This document shows, piece by piece, positions 44,959 to 53,516 of a stretch of DNA of 64,000 nt. The position numbers and the translations under genes were made by a program. The notes beneath the pieces were generated by a model that was given only the letters and a program-made list of their open reading frames with translations, had not been told where the DNA came from and searched no databases. Source of the stretch: Zwartia panacis (GTDB lineage Bacteria > Pseudomonadota > Gammaproteobacteria > Burkholderiales > Burkholderiaceae_B). Positions within the stretch are counted from its first letter, which is position 1; the number at the start of each line of letters is the position of its first letter. The stretch lies in NCBI RefSeq assembly GCF_030410395.1, contig NZ_JAUHHF010000007.1, forward strand, positions 62,001-126,000, read 5' to 3'.

Positions 44959-44979
44959 TGGGCGTTTTTGCCCGTTTTT
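44959..44979 (+). terminator. Terminator-like hairpin in the cold-shock leader
   Basis: GGGC (44960-44963) and GCCC (44970-44973) form a short stem with a six-base loop, followed by G and five T residues (44975-44979), ten bases before the ribosome site AAGGAAG (44989-44995). The four-pair stem makes it a weak terminator or an attenuator candidate. Confidence 0.4.
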
Positions 44980-45001
44980 ATATTTATCAAGGAAGTTCGA
45001 A

Positions 45002-45205
45002 ATGGCAACTGGTGTCGTGAAGTGGTTCAACGCCGAAAAAGGTTATGGTTTCATTATGCCTGACGGCGGCGGCAAAGATTTGTTTGCTCACTACTCTGAA
45101 ATTCGCTCGAGCGGTTACAAAACCCTCGAAGAAAACCAGAAAGTCAGCTTTGAAATTGGTCAGGGCGCAAAAGGCCCAAGCGCGACCAACATTCAAGTGC
45201 TGTAA
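45002..45205 (+). CDS. cspA: Cold-shock protein, CspA family
   Basis: 67-residue single cold-shock domain. RNP1 'KGYGFI' (residues 15-20) and RNP2-like 'DLFAHYSEI' give the nucleic-acid-binding surface; N-terminus '[18 protein letters not shown]' is canonical. 'FAHY' replaces the more common 'FVHF' or 'FAHF'. Good AAGGAAG ribosome site. Acts as a single-strand RNA/DNA-binding chaperone in the cytoplasm. Long leader with a hairpin upstream, and a terminator downstream. Confidence 0.96.
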   Translation: MATGVVKWFNAEKGYGFIMPDGGGKDLFAHYSEIRSSGYKTLEENQKVSFEIGQGAKGPSATNIQVL

Positions 45206-45210
45206 TTCTG

Positions 45211-45241
45211 CACTGACAGTGTCTGACTAGTCAGGCACGTG
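45211..45241. repeat. Overlapping palindromes after the cold-shock gene
   Basis: CACTGACAGTG (45211-45221) and the perfect 12-bp palindrome CTGACTAGTCAG (45223-45234) sit side by side just after the stop. Flanking GTGT/GCAC and TGACA/TGTCA extend the second into a longer imperfect stem. No T-run follows directly, so on its own it is not a terminator; mRNA 3'-end protection is possible. Confidence 0.55.
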
Positions 45242-45248
45242 TCATAAG

Positions 45249-45284
45249 CCCTGTATCGCGCAAGTGGTGCAGGGTTTTTTTTTT
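45249..45284 (+). terminator. Intrinsic terminator after the cold-shock gene
   Basis: CCCTG (45249-45253) pairs with CAGGG (45270-45274) and is followed by ten T residues (45275-45284). The nitroreductase ATG lies only 12 bases beyond the T-run, so expression of that gene needs readthrough or a promoter hidden in this segment. Confidence 0.75.
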
Positions 45285-45296
45285 GAGACTCAAAAT

Positions 45297-45869
45297 ATGT
45301 CCTCTGCATCCGTACAATTTCTCAAGACTCGCCGCTCTCAAAAGCTTGTCCAGGCTCCGGGACCCAGCGCAGAGCAGTTGGAGCAAATGCTCGCTGCGGC
45401 AGTGTGCGCACCTGACCATTCAGCGCTTCGTGCATGGCGTTTTGTATTGATCGAGCAAAAGCATATCGGGACGTTTGCCGACTTGGCGATTGGCGCGACC
45501 CGTCGCTCTGGTAGAGAGGTGACGGAACAGAAAGAGCAAAACACGCGCAAATGGTTATCGAGCGTTCCATTGCTGATTGGGTTGGCGTACAAGATCTCTC
45601 ATGACAACGAAAAGGTTCCAGAGATTGAACAAACACTCTCTATGGGCGCAGCCGTGATGAATATTCAAAATGCTGCGCACATGATGGGATTTTCCACTTA
45701 CTGGAGTACAGGTTTGGGAACCTATACGGATGAAGTGCCAGAGGCCCTCGGACTCGACACACTGGACTACCGTTTCGTCGGCTTTCTCGCAGTCGGCACT
45801 CCAACCGTTCAGTTGCCACCCGCTCAACGTCCCGATCCTGCGACGCTTACGACAACGTGGCAGCCTTGA
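45297..45869 (+). CDS. Nitroreductase family protein
   Basis: 190-residue FMN-dependent nitroreductase-fold protein, YdjA-like by size. FMN phosphate-binding 'TRRSQKLVQAPGPS' near the N-terminus, 'AAVCAPDHSALRAWRFVLIE' and the C-terminal 'DYRFVGFLAVGTPTVQ' match the family. Start ATG 45297; an in-frame GTG at 45264 lies inside the terminator hairpin and is rejected. No strong ribosome site is visible. Its last 23 bases overlap the 3' end of the convergent copper ATPase gene. Confidence 0.88.
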   Translation: MSSASVQFLKTRRSQKLVQAPGPSAEQLEQMLAAAVCAPDHSALRAWRFVLIEQKHIGTFADLAIGATRRSGREVTEQKEQNTRKWLSSVPLLIGLAYKISHDNEKVPEIEQTLSMGAAVMNIQNAAHMMGFSTYWSTGLGTYTDEVPEALGLDTLDYRFVGFLAVGTPTVQLPPAQRPDPATLTTTWQP

Positions 45870-48147
45870 TCTGTCTAAGTCTCAGGGCATTCATCACCAC
45901 AAATACGCTTGAGCAGGCCATTGCGCCTGCTGCGAATACAGGTGATAAAAGCACGCCAAAACTTGGATATAGCACGCCTGCTGCGACCGGTACGAGCGCC
46001 ACGTTATAGGCGAAAGCCCAAAAAAGATTTTGATGAATATTCTTGAGGGTGCTTCGAGAAACGTTGACCGCTGTGGCGACACCCATGAGATTGTCGGACA
46101 TCAGAACAACTGATGCAGCTTCGATCGCCACATCAGTGCCGGTGCCGATCGCAATACCGACATCTGCTGTTGCCAAGGCCGGCGCATCGTTGATTCCATC
46201 CCCGACAAAAGCGATGACGTGATTTTTTTCGCGTAGCGCCAGCAATTGATCGACTTTACCTTCCGGCAATACCTGCGCATGCACTTCATCGATACCGAGT
46301 TGTGACGCAACGGCTTGTGCGGTTCTGGGGTGATCGCCAGTGATCATGACGGTGTGGATCCCAAGTTTTTTGAGCGCACTGATTGCCTGAGCTGCGCTGG
46401 GCTTGATTGGATCGGATACGGCCATCATGGCGGTCAGTTTGCCATCGACTGCCAGATAAATCGGCGTTTTACCCTGAGCGGCCCAGTGCTCGGTCAGTTC
46501 ATTTTGGCTTTGTGTGTCGATACCATGGGTACGCATAAAATGCTGAGCGCCTGACAACAGCGCTTTGTTCGAGACTGTTGCCGCGACCCCAGCTCCGCTT
46601 GTCGCCATAAAATCCGAAGCAGCAGGTAAGGCGAGTTTCTCTGCCGTGGCTGCCGCTACGATGGCTTGCGCAATGGGATGTTCTGAATGCAATTGCATCG
46701 CAGCGGTCCAGCCCAGCACGGTGGCACGATCGTGAAGAGGATCTAAAACCACCAGATCGGTCAAGGTCGGTTTGCCTTGTGTCAGCGTGCCAGTCTTATC
46801 AAAAGCGATGACTGTCACATCTCGCAGGCGTTGCAGTGCGTCTCCTTGTCTAAATAGCACGCCCAGTTCGGCTGCACGTCCGGTACCCACCATGATAGAT
46901 GTTGGAGTGGCCAGACCCATGGCGCAAGGGCAGGCGATGATGAGCACGGCCACAGCATTGACAAGCGCATAGCTCAGGCTGGGTGCTGGACCCCAGACCA
47001 GCCAAGTGACAAATGTGAGCAGCGCGCACAACATGATTGCAGGTACAAATCGTGCGGTGACACGATCGACGACAGCCTGAATCGGTAGTTTGGCGCCTTG
47101 GGCGTTTTCTACCATTCTGATGATGCGCGCAAGCACGGTCTGCGCACCTGTATGTGTGGTGCGATATGTAAAGCTTGTCGTCGTGTTGAGTGTTCCAGCG
47201 GTGACTTTGTCGCCCAGGTGTTTGGTGACGGGAATCGGTTCACCCGTGATCATAGACTCGTTCAAATAAGGCTGACCTTCAGAAATGACGCCATCAGTCG
47301 CCACTTTTTCTCCCGGACGCACCAAAATCAAATCACCGGGTTTGACCAGATCGATCTCGACATCTGTCGGGATACCATTGACCATCACACGTGCTTGCCT
47401 GGGCTGGAGTCCAATTAAATGTTTGATGGCAGAACCCGTTCTGCCACGTGCCCGCATTTCTAACAAACGACCCAGCAAAATGAGCGTGACAATGACTGCT
47501 GCGGCTTCGAAATAAACGTGCCGGGCTCCTTCAGGAAGCCACTGTGGCATGAAAGTGGTCACCATGGAATAGAGCCAGGCACTGGACGCGCCGAGTGCGA
47601 CCAGCGAATTCATATCCGGTCCGAGTCTCCACAGAGCCGGAAAACCTTTTGAAAAAAAACTTCGCCCGGGTCCTGCAAGGATCAAAGTCGTGAGAAGCGC
47701 CTGAAGCCACCAGCTACGCTGCATCCCGATCGAATCATGAATCAGCTGATGAATGAACGGGAAAAGATGCGATCCCATTTCAAGGACGAATACAGGCAAG
47801 GTCAGGGCTAAGGCCACCAGGAATGAGCGTTTGAGCGTGACCGCCTCATTTGCTTGCTCCGCGGCGAGAGCAAGCTCGGTTGCTTTGTCTCCATTGAGCA
47901 CGGAGGCTTCGTAGCCTGCATCTTCGGTTGCTTTGACAAGCTGGGGAATGAGGGACTGCGTATCGGTAACAGATGGTGTAAAACTGAGAGAGGCACGGTG
48001 TGTGGCAAGATTGACGTTCGCCTGCGCCACGCCTGGTACTTTTGCCAGTGCTTTTTCAACACGCAAGACGCATGAAGCACAGGTCATTCCCTTGATCGCA
48101 AGCTCAACCTGAGGGGTTGTGTCACTGTTCAGGGTTTGTACTAACAT
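45847..48147 (-). CDS. copA: Copper-exporting P1B-type ATPase
   Basis: 766-residue heavy-metal P-type ATPase. One N-terminal metal-binding domain with 'GMTCASC' (C23, C26), then eight helices, membrane metal site 'IACPCAMGLATP', phosphorylation motif 'DKTGTLTQGKP', 'SEHPIAQAI' with the SEHP histidine, hinge 'GDGINDAPALATADVGIAIG', and the last-helix 'MACSSVFVVMNALRL'. CPC plus the M-x-x-SS pattern in the last helix marks Cu(I) ATPases. Exports cuprous ion from the cytoplasm. Divergent from the chaperone gene over only 51 bp. Confidence 0.95.
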   Translation of the reverse strand: MLVQTLNSDTTPQVELAIKGMTCASCVLRVEKALAKVPGVAQANVNLATHRASLSFTPSVTDTQSLIPQLVKATEDAGYEASVLNGDKATELALAAEQANEAVTLKRSFLVALALTLPVFVLEMGSHLFPFIHQLIHDSIGMQRSWWLQALLTTLILAGPGRSFFSKGFPALWRLGPDMNSLVALGASSAWLYSMVTTFMPQWLPEGARHVYFEAAAVIVTLILLGRLLEMRARGRTGSAIKHLIGLQPRQARVMVNGIPTDVEIDLVKPGDLILVRPGEKVATDGVISEGQPYLNESMITGEPIPVTKHLGDKVTAGTLNTTTSFTYRTTHTGAQTVLARIIRMVENAQGAKLPIQAVVDRVTARFVPAIMLCALLTFVTWLVWGPAPSLSYALVNAVAVLIIACPCAMGLATPTSIMVGTGRAAELGVLFRQGDALQRLRDVTVIAFDKTGTLTQGKPTLTDLVVLDPLHDRATVLGWTAAMQLHSEHPIAQAIVAAATAEKLALPAASDFMATSGAGVAATVSNKALLSGAQHFMRTHGIDTQSQNELTEHWAAQGKTPIYLAVDGKLTAMMAVSDPIKPSAAQAISALKKLGIHTVMITGDHPRTAQAVASQLGIDEVHAQVLPEGKVDQLLALREKNHVIAFVGDGINDAPALATADVGIAIGTGTDVAIEAASVVLMSDNLMGVATAVNVSRSTLKNIHQNLFWAFAYNVALVPVAAGVLYPSFGVLLSPVFAAGAMACSSVFVVMNALRLRQIKAATLS

Positions 48148-48198
48148 GGCAAGTGGGGCCAGTGAGTTTGAAGGTTTACATTTTTAAGGAAAAAAATC

Positions 48199-48408
48199 AT
48201 GACATCCTTCCAAGTAATTGATATGACATGCAATCACTGTGTTAAAGCTATTACAACCAGTGTACACAGTGTGGCACCTCAGGCGAATGTTTTATGTGAT
48301 TTGGCATCGAAAACAGTGACGGTGACAGGCGAACATGATGCCAAGCGAGTGGAAACTGCAATCAAAGAGGCGGGGTACACAGCAAATCTTCAGTCTCACC
48401 CTGAATGA
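48199..48408 (+). CDS. copZ: Copper chaperone, heavy-metal-associated domain protein
   Basis: 69-residue HMA-domain protein with the metal site 'MTCNHC' (residues 10-15) and the ferredoxin-like fold end 'ETAIKEAGYTANL'. Likely delivers Cu(I) to the adjacent CopA. AAGGA ribosome site. No CueR gene or complete CueR operator is visible in the short divergent spacer. Confidence 0.92.
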   Translation: MTSFQVIDMTCNHCVKAITTSVHSVAPQANVLCDLASKTVTVTGEHDAKRVETAIKEAGYTANLQSHPE

Positions 48409-48500
48409 TTCAGTGAGGATCATCCTATATTCATTGCCTAAATTTATTAGGAGATGAGTAACGTTTTTTAAAAACTATTAATAGATTTAATAAATACAAT

Positions 48501-48529
48501 TATACATATTGATAGTTAATTATTATGAT
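48501..48529 (+). promoter_or_regulatory. Tentative promoter for peroxiredoxin-glutaredoxin gene
   Basis: In a very AT-rich 176-bp gap, TATACA (48501-48506) and TATGAT (48524-48529), 17 bp apart, could serve as -35/-10. A perfect CTATTAATAG palindrome (48475-48484) lies upstream and could be an operator or merely AT-rich chance. Confidence 0.3.
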
Positions 48530-48584
48530 TTGCACATGTCTGATCACAACCGTGATTGAGATGAACTTTAAAAAGGAATTAGAC

Positions 48585-49322
48585 ATGTTGCAAAATCGTG
48601 AAGGTCAGCGCGTTCCCAATGTCACACTCCCGGTGCGCGTCGGAAATGAATGGAAACAGGTCACTTCGGATGATTTGTTCAAGGGAAAGACCGTTGTTGT
48701 CTTTTCACTCCCAGGCGCATTTACTCCCACGTGCTCATCCACGCACTTACCTCGTTACAACGAGTTGGCACCCACGATGGCCAAGCTAGGGGTGGATACT
48801 GTCATCTGTTTGTCAGTGAATGACAGCTTCGTCATGAATGAATGGGCACGGGATCAAGACGCCGAAAATATTGTTTTGCTTCCTGATGGAAACGCCGAGT
48901 TCACCAAAGGGATGGGAATGTTGGTCGACAAATCCAATCTTGGATTTGGTCAACGCAGCTGGCGGTATTCGATGCTTGTCAAGGACGGTGTCATCGAAAA
49001 AATGTTTATCGAGCCAGAAAAAGAAGGCGATCCATTCGAGGTCTCCGATGCAGACACGATGCTGAATTACCTGGACCCTCATGCCAAAGCGCCTGATCAG
49101 GTGGTTGTATTGACCAAAGTAGGCTGCCCCTTTTGTGTGGAAGCTAAAGCCTTACTGATTGAAAATGGCTTTGAACCGATCGAGATTCCTCTGGAAAACA
49201 AAATCCGTGGCCGTGTGATTGGCGCCATTTCAAATCAGAGAACAGTCCCGCAAATATTTATCAACGGCCAACACGTTGGTGGATTAGACGCCTTGAAAGC
49301 GCGGTTCAAAATCGCGGCTTAA
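48585..49322 (+). CDS. Hybrid peroxiredoxin-glutaredoxin
   Basis: 245-residue fusion of a Prx5-type peroxiredoxin (about 1-165, peroxidatic C50 in 'PGAFTPTCSSTHLPRY') and a C-terminal glutaredoxin (about 172-245, 'GCPFC' with C181 and C184, 'QRTVPQIFINGQHVGG'). Reduces hydroperoxides with glutathione supplied through its own glutaredoxin domain. Start ATG 48585 with AAGGA ribosome site; upstream in-frame codons are not coding. Followed 40 bp later by a lipoamide-dehydrogenase-like gene that has nearly the same ribosome-site context. Confidence 0.94.
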   Translation: MLQNREGQRVPNVTLPVRVGNEWKQVTSDDLFKGKTVVVFSLPGAFTPTCSSTHLPRYNELAPTMAKLGVDTVICLSVNDSFVMNEWARDQDAENIVLLPDGNAEFTKGMGMLVDKSNLGFGQRSWRYSMLVKDGVIEKMFIEPEKEGDPFEVSDADTMLNYLDPHAKAPDQVVVLTKVGCPFCVEAKALLIENGFEPIEIPLENKIRGRVIGAISNQRTVPQIFINGQHVGGLDALKARFKIAA

Positions 49323-49362
49323 TCAAACATAACGTAAAACTTTCAGTCGTAAAGGAATAGAC

Positions 49363-50772
49363 ATGCAGACGCTCAAGACAGATGTCGCGATCATTGGTGC
49401 CGGTACGGCAGGTTTGGCCGCGTATCGCGCCGCCATCGCAGCTGGTAAACAAGCACTATTGGTTGAAGGGGGCGTATATGGAACCACGTGCGCCAGGGTA
49501 GGGTGTATGCCCTCCAAGTTGCTGATTGCAGCTGCGCAAGCTGCCCATGCTGCCCAGCACACGTCTGCCTTTGGCGTTCATGTCGATGGTCAAGTGCGAA
49601 TCAACGGCCAAGAGGTGATGAGTCGGGTTAAGCGCGAACGGGATCGTTTCGTTGGATTTGTTTTGGAAGGTGTGGAAAACATTCCCGCAGAACATAAAAT
49701 CAGAGGCTACGCGAAGTTTGTGGCTCCCGGAGTTCTAGCCGTGGATCAACATACCGAAATTCATGCGGCCACGGTCGTGATCGCAACAGGTTCGAGTCCC
49801 TCGATACCGCCATCTTTCAAAGCATTGGGCGATAGGCTGGTCGTCAATGATGACGTATTTTCCTGGGATGACTTACCCAAGCGGATCGCGGTCTTTGGTC
49901 CTGGTGTGATTGGTCTGGAACTGGGGCAGGCACTCGCAAGACTGGGGGTGACTGTACGTGTTTTCGGCATGAGTGGTTCGCTCGGCGGGATCACGGATCC
50001 TGCTGTACGTCAGATCGCGAAAAAAATCTTTCAGCAGGAGTTCTACCTTGATCCAGATGCCCGCGTGTTAGAAACCAAGCGCATCGGCGACGAGGTTGTC
50101 ATTCGCTATGTCGCACTCGACAATATCGAAAAAACGGAAAGCTTTGATTATGCATTGATGGCCACGGGACGTCAGCCAAATCTCGATTCGTTGGGATTGG
50201 AGCGGGCTGGCGTGCAACGCGATCCTGGGAAAATTCCTGGTTTCAATCGAGAAACAATGCAAATCGCCAACTTGCCGATTTTCATTGCTGGAGACGTAAA
50301 TGGTGATGTGCCGTTGTTACATGAAGCGGCTGATGAGGGCAAAATCGCAGGTGCGAATGCGGCGAGCTTTCCAGTTGTTGAGGCTGGTTTGCGTCGAGCT
50401 GGCTTGGCAGTCGTATTTTCTGATCCACAGATCGCGCTGATCGGAAAGCCTTACAGCAAACTCACTCCTGGTTCTTTTGTGACAGGCGAAGTTGACTTCA
50501 CTGGACAAGGGCGTTCTAGAGTGATGCTCAAGAACAAAGGGCTATTGCATGTGTATGCCGATCAAGCCACGCGAAGATTCTTGGGTGCGGAAATGATAGG
50601 TCCAAGCGCCGAACATCTGGGTCATTTGCTAGCGTGGTCACTGCAGCAGTCTCTCACCATCGATCGTATGCTTGAGATGCCTTTCTATCATCCTGTCATA
50701 GAGGAAGGCTTGAGAACTGCGTTACGCGATGCTAGCCACAAACTTGATCAGGTAAAAAGCGCTGCCGCTTGA
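49363..50772 (+). CDS. Dihydrolipoyl dehydrogenase-like pyridine nucleotide-disulfide oxidoreductase
   Basis: 469-residue flavoprotein disulfide reductase. FAD motif 'VAIIGAGTAGLAAYRAAIAAGK', redox disulfide in 'GTTCARVGCMPSKLL' (CxxxxC), NAD motif 'IAVFGPGVIGLELGQALARLG', 'IFIAGDVNGDVPLLHEAADEG' and the C-terminal His-Glu dyad in 'HPVIEEGL'. No lipoyl domain. Not part of the 2-oxoacid dehydrogenase operons; the Prx-Grx neighbour suggests an oxidative-stress role. It is a candidate third Lpd paralogue, with a small-thiol or lipoamide substrate. Confidence 0.9.
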   Translation: MQTLKTDVAIIGAGTAGLAAYRAAIAAGKQALLVEGGVYGTTCARVGCMPSKLLIAAAQAAHAAQHTSAFGVHVDGQVRINGQEVMSRVKRERDRFVGFVLEGVENIPAEHKIRGYAKFVAPGVLAVDQHTEIHAATVVIATGSSPSIPPSFKALGDRLVVNDDVFSWDDLPKRIAVFGPGVIGLELGQALARLGVTVRVFGMSGSLGGITDPAVRQIAKKIFQQEFYLDPDARVLETKRIGDEVVIRYVALDNIEKTESFDYALMATGRQPNLDSLGLERAGVQRDPGKIPGFNRETMQIANLPIFIAGDVNGDVPLLHEAADEGKIAGANAASFPVVEAGLRRAGLAVVFSDPQIALIGKPYSKLTPGSFVTGEVDFTGQGRSRVMLKNKGLLHVYADQATRRFLGAEMIGPSAEHLGHLLAWSLQQSLTIDRMLEMPFYHPVIEEGLRTALRDASHKLDQVKSAAA

Positions 50773-50786
50773 TCGAGACATTATGT

Positions 50787-51434
50787 TTAGGATTGATTGG
50801 CACGCGTGAGTTCAAGAAGCTGACGTAGGTCCTGAGTCACGACGTCAACTTTCTCTGTATCAGGCGCCAATAGTCGTGCGCGTCCATTTTTGTCGAAAAT
50901 AAAGACGCCACGACTGTGCGTGACATCATAGATATTTTTATCATCACCCGGCTTTGGCTTTTCAATTTGATAGGCCACACGGTATCGACGGGCAAGATCG
51001 GCCACCTGCTTTTCATTACCGGTCAAACCGATCGCTTGCTTGTTGAAGGCATTGACGTAGGCTTGCAAAACATCTGGCGTATCTCGATGAGGATCGACAC
51101 TCACGAAAAGGATTCGTACGTTTTTTGCATCATCTCCCAACCTTTCAAGAACTTCGGTCAGCTGAGCCATTGTGGTGGGGCATATGTCAGGACAACTGGC
51201 ATAACCAAAAAACATCAAGACAGTTTTGTCTTTGAGGTCGTTTTGGGTGATGACTTTGTTTCCTTCACCTTGTAACGAAAACTTTAAGTCTGGTAAATGA
51301 CCAGATACATCATACAGAGACCATTTTTGAGTCGGATCTGAACAGGCTGTCAACAGCACAAGACCCAACGCCACGGCACCCATGCCCATGCGTTTGAATA
51401 ATGTGCAAAGATGCCGACTAAAGAGGTGAAACAT
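50787..51434 (-). CDS. SCO1/SenC/PrrC family copper-binding lipoprotein
   Basis: 215-residue thioredoxin-fold protein anchored by a lipoprotein signal ('GLVLLTAC', C31). Copper ligands: 'CPDIC' (C81, C85) and the histidine in 'VTHSRGVFIFDKNG' near residue 174. SCO proteins help insert copper into the CuA site of cytochrome oxidase or handle thiol redox in the periplasm. The start ATG overlaps the upstream peptidase stop by one base (TAATG). No cytochrome oxidase genes lie nearby. Confidence 0.92.
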   Translation of the reverse strand: MFHLFSRHLCTLFKRMGMGAVALGLVLLTACSDPTQKWSLYDVSGHLPDLKFSLQGEGNKVITQNDLKDKTVLMFFGYASCPDICPTTMAQLTEVLERLGDDAKNVRILFVSVDPHRDTPDVLQAYVNAFNKQAIGLTGNEKQVADLARRYRVAYQIEKPKPGDDKNIYDVTHSRGVFIFDKNGRARLLAPDTEKVDVVTQDLRQLLELTRANQS

Positions 51435-53509
51435 TATCGTGTTGCCTCTTCAAGCATTCCGCTGTGTCTCAGCAGTGCATCCATCTTGGGTGGTCGTCCT
51501 CTGAATGCGCTGAAAGACTCCGCCGCGGGGCGGGTTCCGCCTACCGCCAACACTTCACGACGAAATCTCATTCCTGTCTCAGGATCAAGAGTACCCAGGT
51601 TCGAGGCTGCCTGATGAGCGGAGGCCGCGCTGCGTGCCGCGGCTTCTTCAAATGCTTCGAAGGCGTCCGCAGAGAGTACTTCCGCCCATTTGTAGCTGTA
51701 ATAACCCGCCCCATAGCCACCCGCGAACAAGTGGGAAAAACTATGCGGAAACCGATGCCAGCTGGGTGGACGAACGACTGCAACCTCTTCACGGACCTGA
51801 TCGAGTTGGGTCAAGACTTCGGCAATCGAAAGTCCTTGAACCCGGTTGTGCAATTGAATGTCAAAAAGAGAAAACTCGATTTGACGAACTGTTTGCATAC
51901 CGCTTTGAAAGTTACGGGCGGCCTTCATGCGATCGTAGAGCTCTCTGGGTAGAGGTTCTTGTGTATCGATATGTGCCGTGAGGCGTTGTAATACTTGCCA
52001 TTCCCAGCAAAAGTTTTCCATGAACTGAGAGGGAAGCTCAATGGCATCCCACTCGACCGCAGCAAATGCTGAAACGCCAGGTTCATCAACCTCGGACAGC
52101 AAAGCATGCAAAGCATGACCACTTTCGTGAAACAACGTAATCACATCGTCATGCGTAAGCAAAGCAGGGCGCTCACCCTGAGGACGCGCAAAGTTGCACG
52201 TCAGGTAGATCACCGGTGTCTGTACGGTGGAAAGACGTTTACGACGACTACGTTCGCTGTCGACCCATGCGCCACCTTGCTTGCCTGAGCGCGCATACAA
52301 GTCCAGAATCAGATAGCCTAAAACTTCACCAGAGTGATTTTCAACCGTCGCGGCACGCACATCCTCATGCCATCCGTTAATTTTGTATGGAGTGAGTCGC
52401 ACACCGAAGAGAGTCTCAACGACTTCGAACAAACCGCTCAACACTCGAGGTTCTGTGAAGTACTGTTTGACCTCGTCTTCAGAGTAGGCATAGCGGACTT
52501 CACGCAGACGTTCTGATGCATATGGAATATCCCAGGGATGCAGTTCCGATAGGCCTAGTTCATTTTTTGCAAACTCTTTGAGCTCGGTTAAGTCTCTTTC
52601 AGCGAAAGGTTTTGCACGCTTGGCGAGTTGCCGTAAAAAATCTAAAACCTCCTCTGCACTGTCAGCCATTCTTGTTTGAAGGCGCAGGTCTGCAAAGTGT
52701 TGAAAGCCAAGCAGTTGAGATTCTTCTGCGCGCAAGGCCAAAGATTCTTCGATCAGGGGAGAGTTATCCAGAGTGTGATCACCCTGATCTGAAGCTCGCG
52801 TCGCGTAAGCGTGGTAGATCGTGCGACGAAGCTCACGATCATGTGCATATTGAATCACAGGCAAGTAACACGGCATCTTGAGATTAAGAATCCATCGCTC
52901 GGCGCTGGGGTCCTTGATCGATGCAAGGGTGTCTTCGGGAATGCCATCAAGACGATGAATATCTTCGATGACGAGAGACCAACGATCAGTTGCGTCGAGA
53001 ACGTTCTCGGAGAATTTCTGAGAAACTTGGGATTGTCTGTCCGAGTTGGCTGCGTACCGTTCTCTAGCCTCTCCCTGAAGTTCGACACCACTGAGCTTGA
53101 AGTCGCGCAGTGCAAGTTCGATCACGCGACGGCGGGATGGCGACAAAGTCGGGAATTCAGCTGATTGACGCAGACGCTGATACTGTTTGTAAAGGCCTTC
53201 GTGCAGTCCAACCCAAGTTGAAAATTCACTGATTGGACCGAGCATCTTGTTATAGACATCTCGTAATTCAGGGGTATTGACTACGGCATTCAGATGTCCC
53301 GCGATCGACCAAGCGCGCCACAGAGGCTCTGAAGCGTCATCTAAAGGCATCACCACTGCGTCCCAAGTCGGCGCCAAAGCTGGATTGGCCGCAGCATCGA
53401 TGGCTGCGCGCGCTTTGGCGAGTAATTGTTCGATGGCCTCACTCACATGACTCGGGGTGATGGATGCGTAATCGACCAATGTATCCATTGGAACGAGAAG
53501 AGGATTCAT
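51434..53509 (-). CDS. prlC: Oligopeptidase A (M3 family metallopeptidase)
   Basis: 691-residue zinc oligopeptidase of the M3 family, cytosolic, degrading short peptides such as cleaved signal peptides. The zinc motif HExxH is present in 'TLFHESGHALHALLSEVDEPG', followed by the third ligand Glu region 'AAVEWDAIELPSQFMENF'; 'SFSHLFAGGYGAGYYSYKWAEVLSADAF' is the classic C-terminal stretch. Start ATG 53509, seven bases after folD stops and preceded by AGGTAGG. Normal length for the family. Confidence 0.95.
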   Translation of the reverse strand: MNPLLVPMDTLVDYASITPSHVSEAIEQLLAKARAAIDAAANPALAPTWDAVVMPLDDASEPLWRAWSIAGHLNAVVNTPELRDVYNKMLGPISEFSTWVGLHEGLYKQYQRLRQSAEFPTLSPSRRRVIELALRDFKLSGVELQGEARERYAANSDRQSQVSQKFSENVLDATDRWSLVIEDIHRLDGIPEDTLASIKDPSAERWILNLKMPCYLPVIQYAHDRELRRTIYHAYATRASDQGDHTLDNSPLIEESLALRAEESQLLGFQHFADLRLQTRMADSAEEVLDFLRQLAKRAKPFAERDLTELKEFAKNELGLSELHPWDIPYASERLREVRYAYSEDEVKQYFTEPRVLSGLFEVVETLFGVRLTPYKINGWHEDVRAATVENHSGEVLGYLILDLYARSGKQGGAWVDSERSRRKRLSTVQTPVIYLTCNFARPQGERPALLTHDDVITLFHESGHALHALLSEVDEPGVSAFAAVEWDAIELPSQFMENFCWEWQVLQRLTAHIDTQEPLPRELYDRMKAARNFQSGMQTVRQIEFSLFDIQLHNRVQGLSIAEVLTQLDQVREEVAVVRPPSWHRFPHSFSHLFAGGYGAGYYSYKWAEVLSADAFEAFEEAAARSAASAHQAASNLGTLDPETGMRFRREVLAVGGTRPAAESFSAFRGRPPKMDALLRHSGMLEEATR

Positions 53510-53516
53510 GTCTAGC

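Larger units (their letters stand above)
44658..45001. other. Intergenic region between dadA and cold-shock gene
   Basis: 344 bp with no credible gene. It contains an AT-rich tract (about 44700-44760), a candidate sigma-70 promoter for the cold-shock gene (44831-44859), a leader of about 135 nt and a hairpin plus T-run inside the leader (44959-44979). The dadA promoter on the minus strand is presumably in the AT-rich part but I could not define it. Confidence 0.6.

Noticed and set aside
48163-48185. CueR operator in the copA/copZ spacer
   Set aside because: Only one half-site (ACCTTC on the minus strand) is visible; the second half does not match.
48475-48525. OxyR site upstream of the Prx-Grx gene
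   Set aside because: A CTATTAATAG palindrome and a second ATAG are present but the spacing of the four OxyR contacts is not met.
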